A stretch of DNA of 64,000 bases from Marisa cornuarietis (GCA_004794655.1 SMMW01000623.1:868001-932000), one strand, 5' to 3'; positions 12,801-27,900 are shown, counted from the first letter of the stretch. The notes: a model not told the origin generated them from the sequence alone. A program made the numbers and translations.

Positions 12801-15800
12801 CTGCTTGGCTAATGTTAGTCTTGCTGTTATGTACTCAAAGGACCTGTACTGTGTTTGTCTCTTCAACACTGTAAACTTCAGATGTAGTTTAAATAGGACA
12901 CCAACTCCACCTCCACTCCTACCAATCCTGGGATTATGTGCAAACGTATAGCCCTGTGGTGTAAGGTCTTTGATTACTGGTTCATCGCCTATCTCTTTTA
13001 ACCATGTCTCTGACAAGAAAAATGCATCAAAGTCTTTTTCCAGCACTAAATCATGAATGTCCACAGCCTTGTTGCAGACTGACTGCACATTTAAGTGACC
13101 AACACATATACTTGTCACATTTTTCGTTTCTATTGAAAGTCCCCCACTCTTTGACAAAGGAAAATTCTCATTAAAATTTTGGTCACATTTCTTTTTCCCA
13201 CCATTTGTACCTCGTATGGTGCTTAGGTGTAGTGGTGGTGGAAATTTACGTTTGTCGTTAAGACCGTATTTCCTCAGCCGGCGCTGAACTCATCCTCTCC
13301 TACCTCTCTTTCGCTTTTTTTTCTGATGGACGGCCGAGTCTTTAGGTAGGATATCAGTTGGAAAGGTGGAAGTATCAGGGTGGAGGGTCGCCGAAGTCGA
13401 AGAGAGTGCGAAAAGGTACTCACGGCTGTACGACATAGTGGAGGTCCGCCATCTTGTTAGTCAGTTTCACTCGAAGTCCAGGAAAATATACAAAACACAG
13501 CACAACCAAGCACACTGCTTAACGTTCACAAGTCCACTACCGTAGAAGTGAACCCTAACAATACGATAAACTAAACTAACTAAGCAATTAATATGAAGAA
13601 AAACAGTAATAAAGCTAAAATGCTAGCGAGCCACAGCAAGTCGCCCTCGTGGTGAGCGTCCTTGACCTTGACCTGTGGATCATGTGGCTCTTTGTCAAAA
13701 CAATGACCATTGCCTTCATTTGTGGCCCAAGGCAATGTTTGAGTGAACCAGGCTGGCAAGGCCGCTTGCTAGTCTCCTGGTTGGTGGCAGTCACAGCTGT
13801 CATCCAACTGTAAGTCTATCAGGGTTAGAGATAGTGCCTAACCCTTCATCTGGGCCCCCTGGCCATGCTGGCATCCCACTCGCCAGTCTCCAGGTCAGTG
13901 CTGTCCTCAAACTGTAACTCTGTCCTCATAGTCAAATGTTCACTCCCCATGGCAACACCACTGGAACACTCTAGGACAAAATAAGTTACATTAGATCCTT
14001 TCCCATCTTTCTGACTGCCCATCTGGATGAGGTGGTACTTAGTAGACTTAGGACACCTAGGTCACATATTCCCACCTTTTACTAGGTGAACTGCCACTAG
14101 TTTGTCTTTGGTGTACAGGACATTTTACTGTTTTACATGTTTTGATTACTTTTCCCAACATCCAGAGTGCTTGTCAGCAGCATTTAGACCTAGCTATAAA
14201 ATGGTCAAAGGTGGTAAAACTCTACCATCAGATTTAGGGTTTTAATTTAACCGACAGACTTTGTTTTGATAATGGCTTTTAGAAAGCCACAACCCATCTT
14301 TTAACACACTACTTTCTCTTTTATCTTTGTTGGTTTTTATTATTTATGGGATATGTTTTATTACTTCATTACTTGGGGGTCTTGCTTTTTTATTTTTGCA
14401 ATAGACTATCACTCTTTTGCTGTGATGGTAGCCTTATAGTTGCTTGCATGGCATGGAAGGCAACAGAACAAACAACTGCATGATGTAAAAGGCAACAGAG
14501 CAAACAACTGCATGATGTAAAAGGCAACAGAGCAAACAACTGCATGATGTAAAAGGCAACAGAATAAACAACTGCATGATGTAAAAGGCAACAGAGCAAA
14601 CAACTGCATGATGTAAAAGGCAACAGAATAAACAACTGCATGATGTAAAAGGCAACAGAACAAACAACTGCATGATGTAAAAGGCAACAGAACAAACAAC
14701 TGCATGATGTAAAAGGCAACAGAGCAAGCAACTGCATGATGTAAAAGGCAACAGAGCAAACAACTGCATGATGTAAAAGCCAACAGAGCAAACAACTGCA
14801 TGATGTAAAAGGCAACAGAGCAAACAACTGCATGATGTAAAAGGCAACAGAACAAACAAGTGTTTTATACACTTGCCTTATTTGTTTTCCTTGTTCATGC
14901 CTACTCTGCCAGCAGCTATTTTTTATTTTTAAAGATGGTATAACTCTCCTGTCAGCTTTAATGTTTCAGTTTAATCCACAGCCTCTGGCTTGATAATGTC
15001 CTTTTGGAGGCCTTAGTACTTGGTACTTTTATTACTATATCACCTGGAAGTCTTGTTTTCCACAGTTTTAAAAACTGAAGCTCTCTAGTTTTGATATGGC
15101 TTTCATTACTGGCACAGCATGAAAACAAAACTAACCATCTATTGTTTCCTTTCTGAAACAATTTGTGTTTATAGGATTAAATCACTAATCAATTGCCCAG
15201 ACACCTGTGACCTGAATCACGAGTGGATCACACTTTATGTGGTCTCTATCTTTTGATATTATATTGTAGCATGGTTATTGACTGCTAATCATAAGTTTGT
15301 GCATATTAACCTCTTTAATTCTTCTTAATGGGTATTTATATGTTTATATTTTTGTACTTATTCTGGTGGTTGTGTCTTTAATTATTTTCTGACCACCTCA
15401 GTGAACAAGAGTGGACTAAATTACATAAACCTATTATTTTGGGTATGTATTTTGCATCTCTTGAAAGTGAAGCGTTCAGGGTTGTAATGTTGGTTAATAG
15501 TGCAAGGAGTTCTCCCTCCTGTCAACACATCTGCATGTCTGTGTACCTTTACTTTCTGTATTTTCACTGTAGGCCAACCATCCTGTCAGCATGCAGCTGG
15601 AAATTGCACCGCAGCACCACATGTTTATCATAGGACGAGGAGGAATCAACATCAAGCAGATTATGCAGCGTACTAACTCCTCTATACTATTTCCTGATCC
15701 CAGCACAGCCACCCCACAGCGCCGAGGGACTGTATACATCACTGGTTCCATTGAGAGTGTGTCGCTGGCTCGGCAACAGCTGATCGTGAGTTTTGCATTC

Positions 15801-15905
15801 ACTTAGAATTTCATGTCCCACTGTTTGCACTCCTTCACCTTTAGTTCTCTTGGGCCTAGCCATATCAACATCTGTCTTAATGGTTTGAGGTCTAGCCAAC
15901 TTTAG

Positions 15906-15937
<32 letters not shown>

Positions 15938-18900
15938 ATTCATTGCATGCTTTCTCATCTTTTGTGTGCTCTTGCTGCATATACTCTCAAGCCTTCTAGA
16001 AGATCCTTTCAAACTAACAAACAATATCTATGGAAGAGCTTGAGCAAGGCCTAAAACTAAAATGTTAGGGTCTGCCCCAGGCCCAGATCTTGTTACTTAT
16101 CAAATGCTCAAAAACTGCCACCATAAAACTAAACACCTTATCATAGAGCTCTTCGGTGGCATCCTTGATCAAAGTTGCTTCCCTAACATATGGAAATGGG
16201 CTACAATAGTATAGTCCCCATCCTCAAACCAGGTAAAACAAAAACAGCCCCATTTAGCTATAGACCAATAGCGCTTACTTCACAACTAGGCAAGACATTT
16301 GAAACAATTATTAAAAACAGACTAAACCACTTCTGTAAGGACAACAACATCTTGCCCCCAGAACAGTGGTTTAGGAAGAAACATAGCACTAAGGACCACA
16401 TAACAGCCTTACAGCAGGAAATAAGTAATGCACATACAGAAAAAGAGTGAAATTGTATGAAGTTTTCCTGGATATACAAAATGCCTACAACATCCTCTGG
16501 CATGAGGGCCTGCTCCAGAAACTCCTCCACATATGTACTCTAAATAAAATAGTTAAATTAGTTAAATCCTTCCAATAAAACAGGAAAATATCAGTAAGAA
16601 TTGAAGATCTAACTTCCAGCAAGGTACCACTAGATAATGGAGTTCTGCAGGGAAGTGTCCTCAGTCCCTTACTATTTAATGATTGCAGACCTCCCCAAAA
16701 GTGTAAAACATGTAAAAGTCAAATAATTTGCAGATGACACATCCCTCCTAGGAAAAGTAGAAATAGGTAAAACAAGTAAGCCTACTAGGCCTAAACTCAT
16801 AGGAGTAGATAAGATACAGGTGGATCTATATGAAATAGCGAAATGGTTTAAAATATAATGGCTTTAAACTCTCAGCCACCAAAATCCAGGCAAAAATATT
16901 CAAAAAACAAAACCAGAAAACAGAATACCCTAAATTAATACTAAACCAAACAACCCTTAACTATTCCTCACAGATACAATTCTTAGCTGTAATCTTCTCA
17001 GAAAAAAATAAACTGGACCCCATTTATAGACACAATAAGTAAATCTGCAGATAAAAGGAATAAACCTAATGAGAGTAGTTACTGGAAATAACTGGGGGAC
17101 TAATCCAAAATCTCTTCACTTCTATCAGGCCCATGTGATGTCTAAAATATTATACGCAGCTCCACTGCTACTCCACCTTAGATCAAACCAGATCGCTAAA
17201 CTTCAAAAGGCCAGGTCGCTAAAAGTAGACAGAACAGGCGGCCCCACCCCACAACCCACCATACAACAACACATCCAATGGGTGCAGAAACAGACATAGC
17301 AGCCCCCTTACCCATCTAACAACTTGCAAACACCACCCTGGACACTTCCACAATCACAGATAGACTTTGACCTCACAAACTATAACAAAGAAGACCAAAA
17401 CAATAAATTATGACTTTGTGTATATGAATTGTGATTGTAAGAGGCCCTGGCGGTTGAGCTGTATGGCATTATTGCTTATTAATATTGTGATGTGAGGATT
17501 TTGATTATTGATTAGTTATAACATCCTGTGGGTTGCATCTTAATTGTCCTCTGCACCAAAAAAAGTTATGTCACAATTATAGAGAGTCTGTCTCTTCACA
17601 TGATAAAAAGCTGACAAGAGATTAGCAGAGACTAACGTGCACCTGTCACTTTCCCCCTACCATTTCACTCTAGAGTGCATTTTGTTGGGTAAACCTTGTT
17701 AAATGCTTTGCTTTTCATCATTTGCAGGAAAAGATGTTGAAGGCATGTAATGCAGTGATGAAATTTTATTTTCAGGGTTGTCTTCCTTTGGTGTTGATGT
17801 TTGATGTTAAGGAGGATGTGGAACTGGATCAAGGTAGTGTGAAAAACATAATTAAAGTTCCATTAATCTTTAACTTAAAATCTAGAAAACATTGTGAGAT
17901 TGTTACTATATGATTTATAAATGTCGGTTGTTAAATTCGTTTTATTTTTGGAGCTAGCACAAGAAATGTTGTTAAGAAAGGTTTAATGCAGGAAAATCCT
18001 TTAAAGGTGCATAGAGTACATGAAAATTTGCTCATAACTTAACTTTTCCACTTATTGCTACTTCCCTGCTCTTCCTTTTGCAGACTGATACTCTCAGTCC
18101 TTGTTACTTGGATGCTCTTGGCGTTTTTTGGGTTTTTTTTTTGGCATTTGTCTTTATTCATCCTCAGTACTTTTATTCATCCTCCCACCATTCATATGTT
18201 GTTTGTTTGTTTTTCTCTCCCTCATATGGTCCCCATGTCTCGTTTTTGTTCTTAAGCGCTAAGAGCATGCTCCTTAGGAGTGTGAGTATGCGCTATAAAT
18301 ATTTTGAATTTATTATTATTATTAATGACATGAAATCCAAAAAATAAATCAATAGTTACTCTTTGTGAATCATTCCAAACATGGCTTTATCCCTTATCAC
18401 CAAAGGAAGTGACTGACAGGAAGTTTCTGAAACTGGCATCAAACAAGACTACACATTGTGTGGGCTACACATCACAAACAAGACTACACATTGTGTGGAC
18501 TACACATCACAAGCAAGACTACACATTGTGTGGGCTACACATCACAAGCAAGACTACACATGCAATAGGCTACACATCACAAACAAGACTACACATGCAA
18601 TAGGCTATACATCACAAGCAAGACTACACATTGTGTGGGCTACACATCACAAGCAAGACTACACATTGTGTGGGCTGCACACCACAAACAAGACTACACA
18701 TGCAATAGGCTACACACCACAAGCTAGACTACACATGCAATAGGCTACACAGCACAAGCAAGGCTACACATGCAATAGGCTACACAGCACAAGCAAGACT
18801 ACACATGCAATAGGCTACACAGCACAAGCAAGACTACACATGCAATAGGCTACACAGCACAAGCAAGACTACACATGCAATAGGCTACACAGCACAAGCA

Positions 18901-21900
18901 AGGCTACACATGCAATAGGCTACACAGCACAAACAAGACTACATATGCAATAGGCTACACAGCACAAGCAAGGCTACACATGCAATAGGCTACACAGCAC
19001 AAGCAAGACTACACATGCAATAGGCTACACAGCACAAGCAAGACTACACATGCAATAGGCTACACAGCACAAGCAAGACTACACATGCAATAGGCTACAC
19101 AGCACAAGCAAGACTACACATGCAATAGGCTACACAGCACAAACAAGACTACACATGCAATAGGCTACACAGCACAAGCAAGACTACACATGCAATAGGC
19201 TACACAGCACAAGCAAGGCTACACATGCAATAGGCTACACAGCACAAACAAGACTACATATGCAATAGGCTACACAGCACAAGCAAGACTACACATGCAA
19301 TAGGCTACACAGCACAAGCAAGACTACACATGCAATAGGCTACACAGCACAAGCAAGACTACACATGCAATAGGCTACACAGCACAAGCAAGGCTACACA
19401 TGCAATAGGCTACACAGCACAAACAAGACTACATATGCAATAGGCTACACAGCACAAGCAAGACTACACATGCAATAGGCTACACAGCACAAGCAAGACT
19501 ACACATGCAATAGGCTACACAGCACAAGCAAGACTACACATGCAATAGGCTATACATCACAAGCAAGACTACACATTGTGTGGGCTACACATCACAAGCA
19601 AGACTACACATTGTGTGGACTACACATCACAAGCAAGACTACACATTGTGTGGACTACACAGCACAAACAAGACTACACATGCAATAGGCTACACAGCAC
19701 AAGCAAGACTACACATGCAATAGGCTACACATCACAAGCAAGACTACACATTGTGTGGGCTACACAGCACAAACAAGACTACACATGCAATAGGCTACAC
19801 AGCACAAGCAAGACTACACATGCAATAGGCTATACATCACAAGCAAGACTACACATTGTGTGGGCTACACATCACAAGCAAGACTACACATTGTGTGGAC
19901 TACACAGCACAAACAAGACTACACATGCAATAGGCTATACAGCTAAGGAGGACTTTAAGCTTCAAGGGATGTTTGATGAGGTAGAAAGGAAAGAAGACCA
20001 CCATTTCATAAAGTAGCCACCCTCAGTACTTTCCTGGATGTCTTGACGATCCACTTCTTTGACACTATCATTTTACAAAGCCCCCAGCTGTTGGTAGACT
20101 CTACCTTTTCTCACCATGATTGCCTTCCCTCTCCATTCCACATCTTGATTCGGGTTAGGGCAGTGTGAAGCCTAACCCCTCTACCCTTTCTCATCATGAA
20201 TGCCCTCCTTTTCCACTCTGCACCTTTTGATTTGGAAGCTGGAAACTGTGCTGCGGTATCATTTTCTGTGCAACATTTTTTTCAAGTGCATGATTTTTAT
20301 TAAAGTTTTAATTGTGCATGATTCTGCCTATTTTCAACAAGGTTTTTGATGGAAAGATATGAGATGGCTTGGTCATCTATTTTGGCTTCTAATTGCAGGT
20401 CACATATCTCAACTGATGGAGCAACTAGATGTATACATAAGTGTTAAACCCAAACCCAAGCAACCAAGCAAAGTAAGCAAATTCACATTCCTCTTACCAA
20501 AATTTCTCAGGGTTTGTACAGTTTTGATAGTTTGAAAAATTTTGAAAAAACAAGAAATTTTGTTTTCCAGAACTGGAAGCATAGGAATTGCAAAGTGGGG
20601 GAAATAGGTGTCGTCTGCTAGATTCACTGGTTTGGTGTTTTGTTTCTGAATCAAGATCATGTTTGAAAAGATCGTTTTCGTATCCATCAAAAAAATCTTT
20701 TGTGATGTTGTTACAAGGCAGGATAAGTTTAGTTAACAAAAATCTGCCAGATTATGGATTCCTGATGCCGCTATCATTAATCACACCCTCGTCCCACCCA
20801 TTTTAGACCAATCAGTCTCCATGAAGATGATGTTGCATTGATTTTTGATGATGTTGCAGAGTAAGATTAGTTCAGTTCATGAAAATCTGCCAGTTTATGG
20901 ACACTTGATGCCACTGTCCTTAATCCTTCTCTACCCTCATCTCCACCGTTTTAGATCAATCAGTCTCCATCAAGATGATATTTTATTTATGTCATGCTTG
21001 AGGACCTTTGTTGTTTAGTTCTGTTTTTTTAAAGAAACAGCTTGTGACTTGCACACACTGTCCATTTTACTTGATAGCTTTTGTGAAAATCAGCATCATA
21101 TACATGTAGCCTGGTGGTGCATCTTTTTTCATGTTGCCAGTGGGTGTCAAAGTTAAAATTGGGAAAATAGGAAAAAGGGTTTGGAAAAAGTCTGGAATTT
21201 TGATTGCTGCACCTGTACAAGCCCTGATTTCTATGCAACGTTACTCTTGGTTCATAATCTGTGCATGGTGTTGTTTGTTAAACCTGTGAATAATGTTTGT
21301 TGTTGCAAGGAACTGCTTGGATGTGGGTGTAGGTGCATTTACATATTATAAAAGTGTGCTCCATGTGTCTGTTGAAGCCTTACTTACATTGGCATTTCAG
21401 TCTGTGATTGTAAAGAGTATTGAGAGGAATGCCTCCAACATGTACCTGGCCAGACTTTTGCTATTAGGACTGCGCCCAGAAGGATCAAGCAGTGGTACGG
21501 TGAAAGCACTTTCTAATGGAATCTTCACTTCTCAAGGCTCATCTGGTCTTGGGCTGTCTACCCTAGGTAAGGTCTAAGGAGTGGTCTATGGCATGACTTG
21601 TTGCCTTTTTTGCATGTTATGGGGGTAAAGGAGGTAGAGATGTGAGGCTTTACCTCGGAGTAAAGAGAAATTTGGAAAACTGAATACGTTTTATTCAGTA
21701 TAGTCGTCCCTCTACTGTATACTTTTATTATAACATTTTTCTAAATTATTGTAGCCCATGCAACATGAATTCAGGGTGGTCTGCAGACCAGGCCTCTGTG
21801 ATCCTTACATCTGTTTAGGTTTTGCAACTCTCAAGGAAAAAACTCTTTATGCCTGGCTGCAGGTCTGGCCCGACTGGAAGCACTTTTGTCCCCAGAAGGT

Positions 21901-24900
21901 GTCCCTTTAATGCTGTGATGATGGAGTGGACAAGGTGGTTAGCAAATTCATTCATACTTCCTTTGAGTGGTACCAGCCCATGGATAGGTACAGCAGCTGA
22001 CAAGGCCCACCACCCAGGTCTGTCCAGGTGGAGGATGACGTCAACTGACACAGATTCGAGCTTTGTACCTCTCGCGGGTACACACGTGGGTTCTTCGACG
22101 ACTGTAATGCCTCGTACGGCCGCCAAACGAACACCACCACAGACGGTCTCAGTCCTTGAGAACCGACGACTTCTAGTGGCCTCAACGTTGAACGTCTACC
22201 TCTCACACCGGTAGAGCGAGCCCACAGTCACGTAGCCCTTCCTTCCACGGCGACAGCAGGCAGTCTTGACAGTCCGCCGTCAATTACTCGCGTCCTTCTC
22301 TCAAGGTTCTCTAACCCAACTTCTTTTCTCCCGAGTCTTGCCCTCGTGGGTAAGGCTCTTTCTCGAGGCAGAAGTGTAGCTGGCGTTAGGACGCTGAAGT
22401 CGCTTCGGCTGCTGACTCGTTGCTCTGTCCACTCCGACGTTTTGCCGAAAAGTAAGCGAAGTGTGTTCTTGTCTCTCTACTTATCTCTCTACATTCTCAC
22501 AGATACATACATCAAGGGATGCCATTGGTTACTCACTCATCATCCAATCAGCAACAAGTATAGCTAGCAATCAACAGGAGGAAATCTCTCTCTGACCACT
22601 GGCCCCGCCTACGGGTGGCCGCGGTTACAGGTACCTTAGCCTCCCTCCCCCTGTCTACTTACGTGGTTTGGCGGCAAACAGGTGTGCGCCTTCGAGGTAT
22701 CTTTCTCTCTCTCTCCTTAGACTTTGTTGACGTTTAGCCAGCCATCAGTCACGCATGACCGACGAAATCACTTAGAGCCGTCTGCTCCACGCGCCGCTTA
22801 CGCGATCTTCTTAAAACAAAATACCTGTACGCTGGACAAACGCCCCCTTCTTCCTCGCCAAAGGGCCTAGGGCTTGTCAACAAGGCGCTCTGGACACTTA
22901 AGTGGGCCGATTGTTACCTACCCCCTAGAGTTATCTCATGACAAACTAAATGTTCAGTTAATATGAAACAGGTGTTACTCCTCACACATTCATTTAGCCT
23001 GAGCCTGAGCCTGGTCGATTTGACTTGTTGGGATGATGTGGTCTTACATGGGACAATATGGTCATGGCGGAGTTGATTTGGCTCAGGTGGGAAGTCAGTA
23101 TAGCCACGGAGACATGGTTTTTGGTTGAAATGTCTGCCCCCACCCCTCTTGATTATTGTTGTCTCTAACAGCGCACATCAGTCAATTAAACTTCATTAAC
23201 GATCCTTTGCAGAAGTCACATGTCTATCATGTCTATAAAAATAAAATTGTTGCGACCAACTGATTGTGCTTTATGGTGACTTTTTGCAGAAATCATGTTC
23301 CAAAATATAAATAGGGCATTTTAAGAGAACGTCTGTCTTGGTACAAATATTATTTTATATATATATAATTATATATTGATCGATTTCTTTACCTGGAGAG
23401 TTCCCCTATAAATCTTCAGTCCAGCCTAGCAATAGCAGAATAAGTATGACCAAGTGAAAGTGAAAACAACAAAATAACATTATGATATGGTTTTAAGAGC
23501 ATTATTTCAACATTTAAATAAATGAATTTATGTGTTTGAACTCGTGCTCCGTGGAATGATAGAGTCTGGTAGACCTCCCTGCTACAACCCCTCTGTCACG
23601 ACTCGATTTTTCTGGCTTTTAGAGCGAGTCTTAAGGGAGATTTTATAGTATTATCAAAGTAAAATACCGATGTAATGATTCATTTGAGATAACTTTTACT
23701 CTGACATGGCTTGCAAACTGTAGGCTTCCTTGGTCAGAGTCTGATGAGCGTCAACACAGCCAGTTCCCTGCTGCTGGTGCCAGGTCGCCACAGTCCCGCT
23801 CTGGGAAGCCCGCAGGCATGTACAAGTCCAAACCCCAACCAGTGGCTCCAGAATCCAGGTGATGTTAGAATAAAATATACCTTTAAACACTAATTACTCA
23901 TAGAACTATTGTCTGTCTAGTGTCTAGTTACTAGCAGAAGCCTTGTCTACCTGGTTACTGATAAAGCAGCTCCTGGTGTAGGTACAACCGCCTTACTGGT
24001 GAAGTAGTGTTTGCTTTTTCACACTCTCCTTATTGATAAAGACTAGTTTAGGAATCCAATTATCTGCATTTGTTTCAGTTAGATTTCTGCCCATCTTGCC
24101 CCTTGCTAAAATGTTTGCAATGGCCTTTCAGCACTCTTTTCTTGCCAAACAGACTGTAGTAAATGAAAAAAAAAAACCCAATAAATTTAATGCCCCGTAC
24201 CCAAAAATTTTTCATGATTCCTTGTGCGGCTCGTACCAGCTGCACCACCCATGCTACGCTACCGACTGAAGGCACACTCTAACTGATTCAATACCAGCGT
24301 GGTGCAGCAAATGTCCTTCAGCTGATCTAGCGGCCCCTGAGTCCTTGCACCAAACATCCTTCAGTTGATTTAGCTGTTGAATAGGTCCTTGTGTCCTGGC
24401 ACCAAGTGTCCTTCAGTTGACTTAGCTGTTAGCTGGCTTATCTATCCCTAAGTCCTAGTGCCAAACGTCCCTTAGTAGACTTAGCTTTCCCTGAGTCCTG
24501 GCAGCAGAGATCCTTTGGTTGACTGAGCTGTTGAATGGGTACCTGAGTCCTGGCAGCAGACGTCCTTCGGTTGACTGAGCTGTTGAATGGGTACCTGAGT
24601 CCTGGCAGCAGACATCCTTCGGTTGACAGCTGTTGAATGGGTACCTGAGTCTTGGCAGTAGAGGAGAGGAAATGGCTACTACTTTCACACAGAAAGCTGG
24701 TCCCAAGTGCCTTCTTTAAAACATCCGTCCCCCCAGGACCAGAAGGTTACCAGACTACTCCATCCATCCCATAACCTGTTCCCTTGACATACAGATAATT
24801 CTATAACTCTAAAACTTTTGTTTTTAAAGTTTTGTTTAGTTACTCAATGGCTTTGTGGCTTCATTCTTTCTAATACATGTTCTTAGAAGTTAGATCACTC

Positions 24901-27900
24901 TATATTGTGTCAGAGGTTTCTTTTACTTTATGTTGCATAGTCATAGATTGTGTCAGAGGTTTCTTTTACTTTATGTTGCATAGTCATAGATTGTGTCAGA
25001 GGTTTGATTTACTTTATGTTGCATAGTCATAGATTGTGTCAGAGGTTTGATTTACTGTATGTTGCATAGTCATAGATTGTGTCAGAGGTTTGATTTACTT
25101 TATGTTGCATAGTCATAGATTGTGTCACAGGTTTGATTTTCTTTACGATGCATAGTCATAGATTATTCTGTAAATTGTGTCACAGGTTTGATTTACTTTA
25201 CGATGCATAGTCATAGATTATTCTGGAAATTGTGTCACAGGTTTCTTTGCTCCAGTGATGGTCATGGGACCAGCCTCTTCGTGTTCTCTCCAAACATTCG
25301 ACTCGGTGCCTCCATGCAATGGTTTTCAGAAAGACTTTTGTGTCAATTCTCTTGTGCAGGTGCCTGCTGTACACAGCAAAGGTAGTCACGATGTGTATGT
25401 TATAGCAATATATCATGGACAAACATCCTGTTTTGGCAATGTATCATGGACGATTTTTGTGCTGGCCATTCATTTGTCATGGTGCTTTGTATTTGTTTTA
25501 ATTATCTGCTAGTGAGGATACCATTGGCAAAAGTTCTGATTTTCAAGTTTTAGGAAATGTCTGACCAATGGAACTCACCATGCAGTGAATGGCCAGTTGC
25601 CTTTGCACAGACACATCATTTAACTGATGTGGGGTTTATCAATATCAGTCAAGATTTTATTGCATGAATGCTGTACTAATGCCTATGAAGATTATTGATG
25701 ACAGTGATAATGAAAATTAGTTCTGTTAAAGTGCAACATATTATGCAGTCTCATTCATTTATATGCCAATCATTCTTCTGTCACCCGCATACACCCTAAC
25801 ACATCCTTTCCTTACCTGGACTTCCTTCATACTGCATATACTCCTTACCTTCCTTCCTCAGGTCAAACCACTCTTTCCTGCCATAAGCTATAAAAGTTAA
25901 GAAAGTGATTTAAAATTCTTTTTAAACTATTAAAAAATTGTGGATCAGTGTGTCATTAACTGTTCTACTTGAACAAGCAAACAGTTGTCATAAAACACTA
26001 GTATCATTATAAATTATAGATTTTAGATGTTGAACTCTTCAGAGGGAGAGAAATCTCTCCCTGCCCATACTCTGTTGTTATTCAAGTTGAATTGTTACTC
26101 AGGTTAAATTGTGTCAAAAGTCAACCTATACTATTACTCGATTAACTGTGTCTGGGGTCAGTCTACAATCCAGGTTTTTTTTTACTCAATGTCTGAGATC
26201 AGTATCACATCTACCCTGCTTGTGACACAGGTCCCAGCACTAAAACTTGTCTAATATCCAGGGTTTGTTACTTAAGGTCTGAGATCAGTATCACATCTGC
26301 CCTGGGATCAATGTCACATCTAACTTGCTTGTGACACAGGTCCCAGCAGTAAAACTTGTCTAATATCCAGGGTTTGTTACTTAATGTCTGAGATCAGTAT
26401 CGCATCTAACTTGCTTGTAACACAGGTCCCAGCAGTAAAACTTGTCTAATATCCAGGGTTTGTTACTTAATGTCTGAGATCAGTATCCCATCTAACTTGC
26501 TTGTGACACAGGTCCCAGCACTAAAACTTGTCTAATATCCAGGGTTTGTTACTTAAGGTCTGAGATCAGTATCACATCTACCCTGGGATCAATGTCACAT
26601 CTAACTTGCTTGTGACACAGGTCCCAGCAGTAAAACCAGTCTAATATCCAGGGTTTGTTACTTAAGGTCTGAGATCAGTATCACATCTACCCTGGGATCA
26701 ATGTCACATCTAACTTGCTTGTGACACAGGTCCCAGCAGTAAAGTCAGTGAGGTGACAAGTGCAGGTCCCAGCCCTTGTTCCAGCCCTACACCTATTGGC
26801 CATAGGCACCAAGCAACAGGTAAGATTTGTGAACAAATCACACAGGCTGGCTACAACTACAAGACATTAATGTTTGAGTAAAAGAAGTAAGGCTGAAGGT
26901 TAGGCCTGACGTCAGAATGAAAGTCTAAGAGAAAGTATTTCATAACACTATGGACCATCTGGTGTGTTTTGAAAATTTTATCCACGATATTTTTGTCCAA
27001 AACAAATGTTGTAGAGATTTGTTTTGTTGTTGTTGTTGTTGTTGTTGTTTAGAGAAGGCATAGGAACAGGGCATGAGCTTCTCTTGGGGCAGATTCTTTC
27101 TCAAACGATCACTAACATTAAATTGACTCCATTATCAAGCCAGTATCTTTGGGTCTGGATGCCTCTATAGTCATCTGTATCCTCAGATCTGAATGCCTCT
27201 TGTCAAACCTTTATCTTCGGCTCTGGATGACTCTTGTATGTAAACAAATTTGCCGTCTGACTCCAAGGACAGTCTCTTGCCTGGATTGCAGATTTCTTCT
27301 TTGCATAAATGAAGTTTCAGAAGTGACACAGTAGTTTCAAATTCTTGCAAGTTAGCAACCATTTGCTTTTGTAAAGAGAGCAGCAAGTTCTCAGACCCCT
27401 CTATCTGTGTCAGCAGCATGGTACTTATAGTAGTATAGGAAACCAAATTTCTGGGGATCATCTTTGACTGTAAACTCTTATTTCTTCTTCTCATTGCTTA
27501 AATGGTTTGGCCATGTCATCTTAGGATAATAAAACACAATGTCTTTTTGGTAACCTGCTGATGAAGTTGTATGCAGTTGTATGAAGACTCCCTGCCACCT
27601 TCACTTCTCTTTGCTGTCTAAATCTTGAGAATGATGTCTCTTCGCCTAACTGGCATGAGGGGACTAGCTCTCTGTGGTTTGGTTTTGTCCTTGGATGTAC
27701 CTCAAGTTTTAGTGTCTCTCATTGATTTGTGACGTTTGTTTCGCTGTTCATCTCTGGGAAATGACAGGATTATGAGCTTTCTTTACCGACACTTTTCCGG
27801 CGTTGTGAACCAGGCTGTTTTAGCAATATGATTTAGAGAACATTTAAATGTTGAATAAACTTTAAGAAATAAAAACTATCTCTTTTATTTATACCACTCC

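Noticed and set aside
14390..14872. Open frames of 141-160 codons in all three minus frames
   Set aside because: Consequence of a stop-free 32-bp repeat, not overlapping genes.
18409..20016. Plus-strand open frames in the 35-bp array
   Set aside because: Repeat artefact; no start context or codon bias.
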